This document shows positions 1 through 5,298 of a DNA stretch of 5,298 bases, piece by piece (position 1 is the stretch's first letter; the number at the start of each line of letters is the position of its first letter). Below the pieces are notes generated by a model. It searched no databases and was not told where the DNA came from. It was given only the letters and a program-made list of their open reading frames with translations. The stretch comes from JBGSWL01 sp041752455 (lineage in GTDB: Bacteria; Pseudomonadota; Alphaproteobacteria; Rhizobiales; Rhizobiaceae), in the NCBI GenBank assembly GCA_041752455.1, contig JBGSWL010000075.1, forward strand, positions 1 through 5,298, written 5' to 3'. The translations under genes and the position numbers were made by a program.

Positions 1-1824
1 CCCGCGGCCCGCGCACTCGCCGCTGCGATGGGCGCAAAGCTGATCACCGGCCATGCGGTGACACATGTCAACGGCGCGCACGGGATCAGCACGATCGGCG
101 TGCAGCGCTACAACACCGGCAGCACGTCGGCTTCCGGCGACCCCGAAGTCATCGCCTGCGACGCGCTTCTGGTTTCCGGCGGTTGGTCGCCGGTCGTCCA
201 CCTTGCCTCGCAGAAGGGCGCCAAGCCGGTCTGGGACGAGACGCTGCAGGCATTTCTGCCGCCGGAACCCGCCGCCGGTGCTGACTGGTCGGTCACTGGC
301 GCAGCGTCAGGCGACCTGCAATTCGGCGACGGGCTTTCGCCAACGCCGGCACCGATCCTCGAAGTGCGGGCGCACGGCAAGGCGTTCGTCGACTTCCAGC
401 ATGACGTGACGGCCGATGATGTGCGCCTCGCCCATCGCGAGGGTTTTGTCTCGGTCGAACATCTGAAGCGTTACACGACGCTTGGCATGGCAACCGACCA
501 GGGCAAGACCTCCAACGTGCCGGGCCTTGCGATCATGGCCGCCGAACTCGGCAAGACCATTCCCGAGGTTGGCACCACGCGGTTTCGCGCGCCGTTCACG
601 GCGGTGGCGATCGGTGCCATTGCCGCCGAGCGTCATGGCGATGTGTTCCCGCACCGGCTGACACCGATGCATGACCGCCACGAGGAGATGGGTGCGCGGA
701 TGTATGCGGCGGGCCTGTGGATGCGTCCGGAAAGCTACAATCGCCCCGGCGAAACCGTCGAACAGGCCTATGTCCGCGAGGCACGCACCGTGCGCTCGGG
801 CGTCGGCATGGTCGATGTCTCGACGCTCGGCAAGATCGACATCCAGGGGCCGGACGCCGCCGAATTCCTCAACCGGGTCTACACAAACGGCTTTGCCAAA
901 CTGCCCGTCGGCAAGGCCCGCTACGGGCTGATGCTGCGCGAAGACGGCTTCCTGATGGATGACGGCACGACGTGGCGGCTTGCCGAGAACCGTTTCCTGA
1001 TGACCACAACCACGGCAAACGCCGGCAAGGTGATGACGCATCTGGAAATGGCGCTCGACGTGCATTGTCCCGATTTGCGGGTGCACCTGACCTCGGTCAC
1101 CGACCAGTGGGCGGGCATCGCCATTTCCGGTCCGCAATCGCGGGCGGTGCTGGCCGCCTGCGTCACCGGAACCGATGTTTCCAACGCGGCGCTGCCGTTC
1201 ATGGGGATCGTCCATGGCGCCGTGGACGGCGTGCCGGTGATGATCTGCCGCCTGTCGTTTTCAGGCGAACTTGCCTACGAAGTCTATTGCGGCGCCCATC
1301 ACGGCACCCATCTCTGGGATGCGCTGCTGGCGGCTGGCGAACCTTTCGCCATTGTGCCCTATGGCCTTGAGGCACTCGGCACGCTGCGCATCGAGAAGGG
1401 CCATGTCACCGGCGCCGAGATCGACGGGCGCACCACGGCGCACGACCTTCGGCTGGACGCGATGGTCTCCAAAGCCAAGCCGTTCATCGGCTCGGCCATG
1501 GCGTCCCGCGAGGCGCTGACCGATACGAACCGCTGGACACTGGTCGGCGTCGTCTCGCAGTCAGGCCAAGCCCTGAAAGGCGGCAGCCATCTGGTGGAAA
1601 GCGCCGACAAGGACAGGCCTGGCCGGTCGCTGGGCCACCTGACGGCGATGGCGTTTTCGCCCGAGCGCGACGCCTATGTCGGCTTGGCGCTGTTGGAGAA
1701 CGGCGCGCAGCGCATCGGCCAGAAGCTCTTTGCGACCGATCCGGTCCGCACCGGAACCCATGTCCCGGTGCAGGTCGTCTCGCACCATATGGTCGATCCG
1801 GAAGGGACCCGCATGCATGGTTGA
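1..1824 (+). CDS. soxA: Sarcosine oxidase alpha subunit, C-terminal part (5' truncated by window)
   Basis: Alpha subunit of heterotetrameric sarcosine oxidase, a cytosolic flavoenzyme that oxidises sarcosine to glycine and H2O2 and passes the methyl carbon to tetrahydrofolate (or releases formaldehyde). The frame is open to base 1, so the ATG at 28 is internal; about 607 of the family's usual ~1000 residues are present. Visible in order (window residues): the end of the dinucleotide-binding domain with LVSGGW at 57-62; the SoxA linker region beginning FVDFQ at 129 and continuing through KRYTTLGMATDQGK; then a GcvT-like folate-binding domain from about 224, with GMVDVSTLGK near 269 and YGLEALGTLRIEKGH at 454-468; and a GcvT C-terminal barrel from about 510. 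The N-terminal NAD-binding part, and probably soxB and soxD, lie upstream. The stop overlaps soxG by 8 bases. No frameshift or missing segment is seen. Family assignment is very secure; the order soxB-soxD-soxA-soxG is family knowledge, not visible here. Confidence 0.96.
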   Translation, partial: PAARALAAAMGAKLITGHAVTHVNGAHGISTIGVQRYNTGSTSASGDPEVIACDALLVSGGWSPVVHLASQKGAKPVWDETLQAFLPPEPAAGADWSVTGAASGDLQFGDGLSPTPAPILEVRAHGKAFVDFQHDVTADDVRLAHREGFVSVEHLKRYTTLGMATDQGKTSNVPGLAIMAAELGKTIPEVGTTRFRAPFTAVAIGAIAAERHGDVFPHRLTPMHDRHEEMGARMYAAGLWMRPESYNRPGETVEQAYVREARTVRSGVGMVDVSTLGKIDIQGPDAAEFLNRVYTNGFAKLPVGKARYGLMLREDGFLMDDGTTWRLAENRFLMTTTTANAGKVMTHLEMALDVHCPDLRVHLTSVTDQWAGIAISGPQSRAVLAACVTGTDVSNAALPFMGIVHGAVDGVPVMICRLSFSGELAYEVYCGAHHGTHLWDALLAAGEPFAIVPYGLEALGTLRIEKGHVTGAEIDGRTTAHDLRLDAMVSKAKPFIGSAMASREALTDTNRWTLVGVVSQSGQALKGGSHLVESADKDRPGRSLGHLTAMAFSPERDAYVGLALLENGAQRIGQKLFATDPVRTGTHVPVQVVSHHMVDPEGTRMHG

Positions 1825-2383
1825 GCCCTATGTCGCAACGCCGGTGCTTTCCGGCAAAGCCGCCTCGCCGCTCGAAGGCCATGCCGCGCCCGGATCATCC
1901 GGCGATCTTGAGCGCGGCATCGGCGTGACGCTCACCGAACGCTTCGGCCTTGCCATCGTCGATGTCGCCGCCTGGCCGGGCCGGTTTGCGGCGGTGGAAA
2001 CCGCACTCGAAGGCAAGGGCGAGATCATCCCCCACGCGCCGGGCCGTTTCACGGTGATCTCGGACGATGCGCTGCTCCCGGCACACCTTGCCGAAACGCT
2101 CGGCGACAATGCAACGGTCTGCGACTTGACCCATGGCCGCACGTTGATCCGCGTGTCAGGCCCGAAGGCAACTTGGGTGCTGGCAAAGTTCTTCGCCATC
2201 GATTTCGCCGATGCGGCGTTTCCGGTCGGCCATGGCCTTGCCACCAAGCACCACGAGATCTTTGCCCAGATCCGCCGGGCGGAGGAGCAGACGTTTGACG
2301 TTCTGGTGTTTCGCTCGTTTGCCCGCTCGTTCTGGCATGGGCTCAAGGTGGCGGGGGAAGAGGTGGGGGTGGCAATGGGTTAG
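1817..2383 (+). CDS. soxG: Sarcosine oxidase gamma subunit
   Basis: Smallest-but-one subunit of heterotetrameric sarcosine oxidase; it packs on the alpha subunit and has no known cofactor of its own. The chosen ATG at 1817 gives 188 residues, the usual size for SoxG. It lies inside the last codons of soxA (8-base overlap ATGGTTGA), after a purine-rich GGAAGGGA stretch at about 1799-1806 that can act as ribosome binding site, so translation is probably coupled to soxA. Extending the frame upstream would only add shadow sequence from inside soxA. Family-typical segments are DLTHGRTLIRVSGPKA (103-118), the DF...AFPVG stretch (129-138) and the C-terminal FDVLVFRSFARSFWHGL (160-176). The N-terminal 40 residues are poorly conserved in the family and low in complexity here. 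It is the last gene of the plus-strand operon; no U-tract terminator follows, and the palindromes downstream face the convergent genes. Confidence 0.93.
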   Translation: MVEPYVATPVLSGKAASPLEGHAAPGSSGDLERGIGVTLTERFGLAIVDVAAWPGRFAAVETALEGKGEIIPHAPGRFTVISDDALLPAHLAETLGDNATVCDLTHGRTLIRVSGPKATWVLAKFFAIDFADAAFPVGHGLATKHHEIFAQIRRAEEQTFDVLVFRSFARSFWHGLKVAGEEVGVAMG

Positions 2384-2429
2384 GCCGGGGCTTGCACTCA
2401 TCCAGTTCCTGTCGTCATCCTGGAATTCA

Positions 2430-2472
2430 ATGCGATCGTCATCCTCGGGCCATGCGATCGTCATCCTCGGGC
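2430..2472. repeat. Two tandem copies of a 22-bp repeat
   Basis: Two head-to-tail copies with 22-base period (2430-2450 and 2452-2472, 21 identical bases each), carrying the core gatcgtcatcctcggg. A degenerate partial third copy, cgtcatcctgg, lies just upstream near 2413-2423. The second copy runs directly into the hairpin at 2463-2486. This fills the space immediately after soxG and does not code. Confidence 0.85.
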
Positions 2473-2486
2473 TCCGTCCCGAGGAT
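2463..2486. repeat. Short GC-rich palindrome after soxG
   Basis: Perfect 9-bp inverted repeat, atcctcggg (2463-2471) and cccgaggat (2478-2486), around a 6-base loop ctccgt. It has the look of a second, shorter dispersed intergenic palindrome family. It lies 80 bases after the soxG stop and could slow transcription or protect the sox mRNA 3' end, but no run of T follows on either strand, so it is not a classic intrinsic terminator. Confidence 0.7.
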
Positions 2487-2506
2487 CCAGACTTCTTCTG
2501 CCTCAC

Positions 2507-2616
2507 GGCATGGGTCCCGGATCGGCTTTCAGCCGTCCGGGATGACTAAATGGGGAGACGCCCACATCTGAAACTAGTCATCCCGGACGGCTGAAAGCCG
2601 ATCCGGGACCCATGCC
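2507..2616. repeat. Long palindromic repeat A (REP-doublet-like), soxG side
   Basis: Perfect inverted repeat with two 42-base arms (2507-2548 and 2575-2616) separated by a 26-base spacer (2549-2574). Each arm is itself a hairpin: tcccgga-t-cggc (2515-2526), loop tttca, then gccg-tccggga (2532-2542), that is an 11-bp stem with one bulged T. Two REP-like hairpins in inverted orientation is the architecture called a REPIN in gammaproteobacteria; sequences of this style are common dispersed repeats in rhizobial genomes. The right arm ends 8 bases from the stop codon of the GIY-YIG gene. As RNA from either strand it would fold into a very strong cruciform or long stem, and it may also act as a bidirectional transcription barrier between the convergent genes. 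Confidence 0.95.
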
Positions 2617-2624
2617 TTAACCTT

Positions 2625-2915
2625 TCAATCCCAGCCCAAACCGCGAAACAACTCGTTCCATTGTGGATTGTCTTTTTCGATCAACGCGATTTTCCAATCA
2701 CGCCGCCAGCGCTTTATGCTTTTTTCGCGCTCGATGGCATCGCGCACGTCGATGTGTTCCTCATACCAGACGAGACGCGTGACGCCGTATTTGGCAGCAA
2801 ACTTCGAACCTTCGCCGTTCTTGTGCTGGACGATGCGCGCAGCAAGGCTTGTTGTCACACCAACATAAAGTGTGCCGTTCTTCTGCGACGCCAGAATGTA
2901 GACATAGCCCGCCAT
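2625..2915 (-). CDS. Small GIY-YIG nuclease-family protein
   Basis: A single-domain GIY-YIG protein of 96 residues, the size of the stand-alone (YhbQ/UPF0213-like) group. Positions from the ATG at 2915: GYVYIL (3-8) fills the GIY strand and LYVG (16-19) the YIG strand; R27 and H31 sit on the following helix; E64, in AIEREKSIKRWRR, matches the metal-binding catalytic glutamate; N83, in DNPQW, matches the conserved late asparagine. The active site therefore looks intact. A TTG at 2954 in frame would add 13 residues, but they do not resemble the family, and neither start has a good Shine-Dalgarno sequence. The known fold cuts or nicks DNA using a divalent metal; the cellular role of the stand-alone group is not settled. 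The gene is AT-richer than its neighbours (one 60-base stretch, 2641-2700, is 43% GC) and is framed tightly by long palindromes on both sides, which suggests transfer or a repeat-linked role. Confidence 0.9.
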   Translation of the reverse strand: MAGYVYILASQKNGTLYVGVTTSLAARIVQHKNGEGSKFAAKYGVTRLVWYEEHIDVRDAIEREKSIKRWRRDWKIALIEKDNPQWNELFRGLGWD

Positions 2916-2967
2916 AGCAGGGGAAATGAGATCACGCTTTGCGTCGGTGAACAATCGGCATGGTCAT

Positions 2968-3074
2968 GGCATGGGTCCCGGATCGGCTTTCAGCCGTCCG
3001 GGATGACTAGAGTGAGGTGGCCTCCCCATTTTTAGTCATCCCGGACGGCTGAACGCCGACCCGGGACCCATGCC
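2968..3074. repeat. Long palindromic repeat B (REP-doublet-like), guaD side
   Basis: Second copy of the same family as palindrome A: 42-base arms at 2968-3009 and 3033-3074, with a 23-base spacer (3010-3032). The left arm is identical to both arm sequences of copy A. The right arm differs at two positions (ctgaacgccgacccggg where the others have ctgaaagccgatccggg). The spacer, read on the minus strand, begins aaatggggag, like the plus-strand start of spacer A (aatggggag), so B is in inverted orientation to A. A 7-base ggcatgg, the first bases of the arm, is repeated 11 bases upstream at 2957-2963. The element lies 52 bases upstream of the GIY-YIG ATG and 82 bases after the guaD stop. Confidence 0.93.
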
Positions 3075-3091
3075 TGAACATGATGCAGACT

Positions 3092-3125
3092 CCCCATCCT
3101 CCTTCGACAGGCTCAGGATGAGGGG
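3092..3125. repeat. Palindromic repeat with ccttcgacaggctcagg core
   Basis: Imperfect hairpin: ccccatcct (3092-3100) pairs with aggatg-a-ggg (from 3115) with one bulged base, around the core ccttcgacaggctc. The core resembles a short palindrome scattered widely between genes in alphaproteobacteria (recognised from memory, not searched). It lies 32 bases beyond the guaD stop, so it may help end or stabilise the guaD transcript, although no T-run follows on the minus strand. The rest of 3126-3156 is GC-rich and shows no further feature. Confidence 0.65.
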
Positions 3126-3156
3126 GGCGCGCCGCACCGGATGAGGGAGGCGCCGC

Positions 3157-4458
3157 TCAGGAAGAAGGGTGCACCCTCACTCCACCCACCCATGTCCCCG
3201 CCACCGCCCGGTCGTCGCCCATGGTCTGCAGCACGAAGAGTTCTTCGGCAAGGGTCGTCACCGTCTCCATGCGAAGGCGCATGGCGGGCGTGGCGCGGGC
3301 ATCGAGCGCGATGAAGTCGGCTTCCGCGCCAGCATCCAGCGTGCCGATGATGCCCGCCTTGCCGATCGCGGCGGCATTGCCGGCCGTCGCCTGCCAGAAA
3401 GACGCGTAAGGGTGCCAGCGCTGGCCTTGCAGGTTCAGCACCTTGTAGCCCTCGTCCAGCGTCTTCAGCATCGACCAGCTGGTACCGCCGCCAATGTCGG
3501 TGGCAATCGCCGGAACCGCGCCCGCGGCGGACAGGCGCGCCAGATCGAACAGGCCCGAGCCGAGGAAAAGGTTGGAGGTCGGGCAGAAAACGGTCACGGC
3601 GCGCGCCTCACCAAGCCGCGCAACCTCGCGATCCGACAGGTGGATGCAGTGGCCGAACAGGCTTCGGCTGGTGACCAGCCCGTAGCGGTCGTAAACGTCG
3701 GTGTAGTCCTTCGCCGACGGATAGAGGCCCATGACGGCGTCGATTTCGGCAGGATTTTCCGACAGATGCGTCTGGATCAGGCAGGAAGGATGCGCTTTGG
3801 CGAGCGCGCCCGCCGCCTCCATCTGCGCCTCGCTGGAGGTCAGCGCAAAGCGCGGCGTGATCGCCACTTCGACACGGCCTTTGCCGTGGTAGCGCGCGAT
3901 CAGGTCCGTCGTATCGTCATGGCCCGATTGCGCCGTATCGGTGAGCGCGTCCGGTGCATTGCGATCCATCATCACCTTGCCGGAGACAAGGCGGATGTTG
4001 CGGGCGAGCGCCGCTTCGAGCAGCGCCTCGGCGGAGGCCTTGTGGACGCTGGCATAGGCGACGCAGGTGGTCGTGCCATGCGCCAGCATCGTGTCGAGAA
4101 ACCGCGTCGCCATTGCCCCGGCAAAAGCCGGGTCGCCGTAGCGCTGCTCTTCGATGAAGGTGTAGGTGTTCAGCCATTCCAGCAGCGACCCCGCATAGGA
4201 GGCGACCACCTGCCCTTGCGGGAAATGGATGTGCGGATCGATGAAGCCCGGCATCACCAGCGCCGGCCGGTGATCCTGCAACGGCAGGCTGAGATAGCCC
4301 TCGGGCATGTGCGAAAAGTCGCCCGACCACAGGATGCGGCCATCGGCAACCACCATCGCGCCATCGTCGTGAAAGACGACCGCGTCACGGTCATCACCGC
4401 CGGTCGGCTTGTCGCGAAACCAGAGCAAACGGGCGCGGTGGATATGGGCGTCAGTCAA
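3157..4458 (-). CDS. guaD: Guanine deaminase
   Basis: Zinc amidohydrolase that converts guanine to xanthine and ammonia in purine salvage and catabolism; cytosolic. Its 433 residues match the family length. Key residues: PGFIDPHIHFPQ (70-81), giving zinc ligands H76 and H78; THLSEN (230-235), with ligand H231 and proton-shuttling E234; FGHCIHLSDRE (268-278), with ligand H270; and ATDIGGGTSWSM (319-330), with ligand D321. The pattern and spacing agree with human and bacterial guanine deaminase, and the FPQ after HxH separates it from cytosine deaminase and chlorohydrolase relatives. The start is TTG at 4458, supported by GGAG (4466-4469 on the complement) 7 bases upstream; the next in-frame ATG would remove about 34 residues of the N-terminal beta domain. 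It stands alone after tRNA-Lys; the xanthine dehydrogenase genes often found near guaD are not in the window. No convincing promoter or purine riboswitch is seen in the 91-base leader. Confidence 0.96.
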   Translation of the reverse strand: MTDAHIHRARLLWFRDKPTGGDDRDAVVFHDDGAMVVADGRILWSGDFSHMPEGYLSLPLQDHRPALVMPGFIDPHIHFPQGQVVASYAGSLLEWLNTYTFIEEQRYGDPAFAGAMATRFLDTMLAHGTTTCVAYASVHKASAEALLEAALARNIRLVSGKVMMDRNAPDALTDTAQSGHDDTTDLIARYHGKGRVEVAITPRFALTSSEAQMEAAGALAKAHPSCLIQTHLSENPAEIDAVMGLYPSAKDYTDVYDRYGLVTSRSLFGHCIHLSDREVARLGEARAVTVFCPTSNLFLGSGLFDLARLSAAGAVPAIATDIGGGTSWSMLKTLDEGYKVLNLQGQRWHPYASFWQATAGNAAAIGKAGIIGTLDAGAEADFIALDARATPAMRLRMETVTTLAEELFVLQTMGDDRAVAGTWVGGVRVHPSS

Positions 4459-4465
4459 GGCAGAA

Positions 4466-4469
4466 CTCC
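4466..4469 (-). promoter_or_regulatory. Ribosome binding site of guaD (supports TTG start)
   Basis: GGAG on the minus strand, 7 bases before the TTG at 4458. No ATG or GTG in the same frame fits the family N-terminus better, so this site decides the start. Confidence 0.7.
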
Positions 4470-4549
4470 GTCACCGGGTCAAAACCGGCAGACCATGCAC
4501 GAGCAAGCCGTGTGCGCAAAGCCGTGAATGTTCCCATCTGAAGGAGATT

Positions 4550-4625
<76 letters not shown>

Positions 4626-4637
4626 GCCACCGCCGGG

Positions 4638-4666
4638 TCATTAGTCGGAAGTGCCTGTGTTGTAAA
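4638..4666 (-). promoter_or_regulatory. Probable sigma-70-type promoter of tRNA-Lys
   Basis: On the minus strand, TTTACA (4661-4666) and TAATGA (4638-4643) are separated by 17 bases. The -10 box lies 12 bases before the first base of the tRNA, giving a very short leader, as expected for a tRNA gene. The -35 box starts only 3 bases after the stop codon of the PhzF gene. Assigned by pattern only. Confidence 0.5.
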
Positions 4667-4669
4667 GGC

Positions 4670-5298
4670 TCAAAGCGCCAGAGACCCGCGCGCAACACGC
4701 ACCGCATGGCCACCGATGCGCGCTGCTGCGATCTGCCCTGCCCGGCCAGTCATTTCGAGGCGGATGCGCGAGGCGCGGCCCATCTCGATGCCCTGTTCGA
4801 TCCAGAAGGTGTTCGGGCCTTCGGCAAGCCCGTCGAAATCCGCGATCAGTCCCGCCATGCAGGCAATGGCCGAGCCGGTGGCCGGGTCCTCGCCTTTGAC
4901 GTTGGCGGAAAACATCCGCCCGTGAAACGCGCAGTCATGGCCGACCGTTTCGCGGCAATAGGCAAAGAGGCCGACAGTCCGGCCTTGCAGGCGCGGCAAA
5001 TGGTCGTGCATCGCCGCAAGGTCCGGGTCGAGCCGGGCGGCAACCTCCAGCCCGTGCAGCGGCACGAAAGCGAAGGCATTGCCCGCCTCGTACATCGACG
5101 GCACATGGTTTTCAAAGCCGATGTCAGCGGGGTCGATGCCGAGCACCTCGGCCAGCAGGGCGCGGTCGAGGTCGGCCGCAGCGCGCGAGGGAAGGACCGG
5201 CAGGTCGAATTCGGCAAACGCAGCACCATTGCCGCCATGGATGGCACAGCGCACCGGGCCGACACGCTCTTCCAGCACGACGATCGACGGGCCGGGTG
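4670..5298 (-). CDS. PhzF-family protein, C-terminal part (N-terminus outside window)
   Basis: Member of the PhzF (phenazine biosynthesis-like) isomerase/epimerase superfamily, which has a diaminopimelate-epimerase-like fold. The frame stays open to the window edge, so about 208 of the usual ~280-300 residues are seen and the GTG at 5278 is internal. The strongest signature is EDPATGSA, preceded by FSANVKG, about 130 residues from that GTG; also typical are VLEERVGPVRC at the start of the visible part and ENHVPSMYEAGNAFAFVPL in the middle. The catalytic glutamate of PhzF (Glu45 in the Pseudomonas enzyme) would lie in the missing N-terminal part and cannot be checked. Most members outside phenazine clusters have no known substrate, and no phenazine genes are visible here, so a phenazine role should not be assumed. 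The gene ends 44 bases before the tRNA-Lys and may be transcribed through it. Confidence 0.9.
   Translation of the reverse strand, partial: PGPSIVVLEERVGPVRCAIHGGNGAAFAEFDLPVLPSRAAADLDRALLAEVLGIDPADIGFENHVPSMYEAGNAFAFVPLHGLEVAARLDPDLAAMHDHLPRLQGRTVGLFAYCRETVGHDCAFHGRMFSANVKGEDPATGSAIACMAGLIADFDGLAEGPNTFWIEQGIEMGRASRIRLEMTGRAGQIAAARIGGHAVRVARGSLAL

Larger units (their letters stand above)
2507..3074 (-). mobile_element. Candidate composite unit: GIY-YIG gene bracketed by two long palindromes
   Basis: Palindrome A (2507-2616), the GIY-YIG gene (2625-2915, minus) and palindrome B (2968-3074) form a 568-base block. The two palindromes are copies of one family and, judged by their spacers, point in opposite directions, so the block as a whole has inverted ends. 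The gene has about 53% GC by hand count, against about 70% in a sampled stretch of guaD (3241-3300). No clear target-site duplication was found outside the block. That the block moves, or moved, as a unit is inference; an alternative is that the palindromes accumulated independently around a small acquired gene. Confidence 0.35.

Noticed and set aside
307..1215. 302-residue open frame on the minus strand opposite soxA
   Set aside because: Shadow of the soxA reading frame; the composition is Arg/Gly/His-rich and no domain is seen.
1828..2346. 172-residue minus-strand frame opposite soxG
   Set aside because: Lies wholly over the well-supported soxG gene and has no protein-like motif.
3014..3033. 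Terminator-like gagg-tgg-cctc followed by cccattttt inside spacer B
   Set aside because: The stem is only 4 bp, and the T-run faces the plus strand, where no gene ends nearby; it is part of the repeat spacer.
2661..3035. Plus-strand frames across the GIY-YIG gene and palindrome B
   Set aside because: The opposite strand carries a full GIY-YIG motif set; the plus-strand frames also run into the repeat, as shadows do.
2430..3125. CRISPR array
   Set aside because: Repeats are long palindromes and a two-copy tandem, with no regular repeat-spacer periodicity and no cas genes.
3169..4527. 452-residue open frame on the plus strand opposite guaD
   Set aside because: Arg/His-rich translation with no recognisable family, fully antisense to a clear guanine deaminase; a typical high-GC shadow frame.
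4670..5298. Phenazine biosynthesis cluster
   Set aside because: Only a single PhzF-family gene is present; no phzA/B/D/E/G-like neighbour, and most PhzF relatives are unconnected to phenazines.

Overview
The window is high-GC bacterial chromosome that looks like an alphaproteobacterium of the rhizobial order (Hyphomicrobiales: Mesorhizobium, Rhizobium, Ensifer or relatives). This is inferred from the sarcosine oxidase gene order, the style of the intergenic palindromes (of the type 'gtcccggatcggc ... gccgtccgggatgac') and the overall protein character. Genus cannot be fixed from the sequence alone.

Layout: (1) Bases 1-2383, plus strand: the 3' part of a sarcosine oxidase operon. It holds the C-terminal ~607 residues of the alpha subunit (soxA, 5' end outside the window) and the complete gamma subunit (soxG), with an 8-base overlap. 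(2) Bases 2384-3156: a repeat-rich island between the convergent sox operon and guaD. It contains a 22-bp tandem repeat, a small GC hairpin, two long REP-doublet palindromes and a third palindromic repeat. A small GIY-YIG nuclease gene (minus strand) sits exactly between the two long palindromes. (3) Bases 3157-4458, minus strand: guanine deaminase (guaD), starting at TTG. (4) Bases 4550-4625, minus strand: tRNA-Lys(CTT) with encoded CCA and a recognisable promoter. (5) Bases 4670-5298, minus strand: the C-terminal two thirds of a PhzF-family protein, N-terminus outside the window.

Functionally, soxAG belongs to the enzyme that demethylates sarcosine to glycine, feeding one carbon into tetrahydrofolate (end of choline/betaine/creatine breakdown). 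guaD deaminates guanine to xanthine for purine salvage or use as a nitrogen source. These are ordinary metabolic genes. The unusual part is the 568-bp unit at 2507-3074: a GIY-YIG nuclease gene of clearly lower GC (about 53% by hand count) bracketed by two near-identical long palindromes in mutually inverted orientation. The arrangement resembles the association of REP/REPIN repeats with RAYT transposases, but with a different nuclease fold. That this is a nuclease-driven repeat system is a hypothesis, not something the sequence proves.
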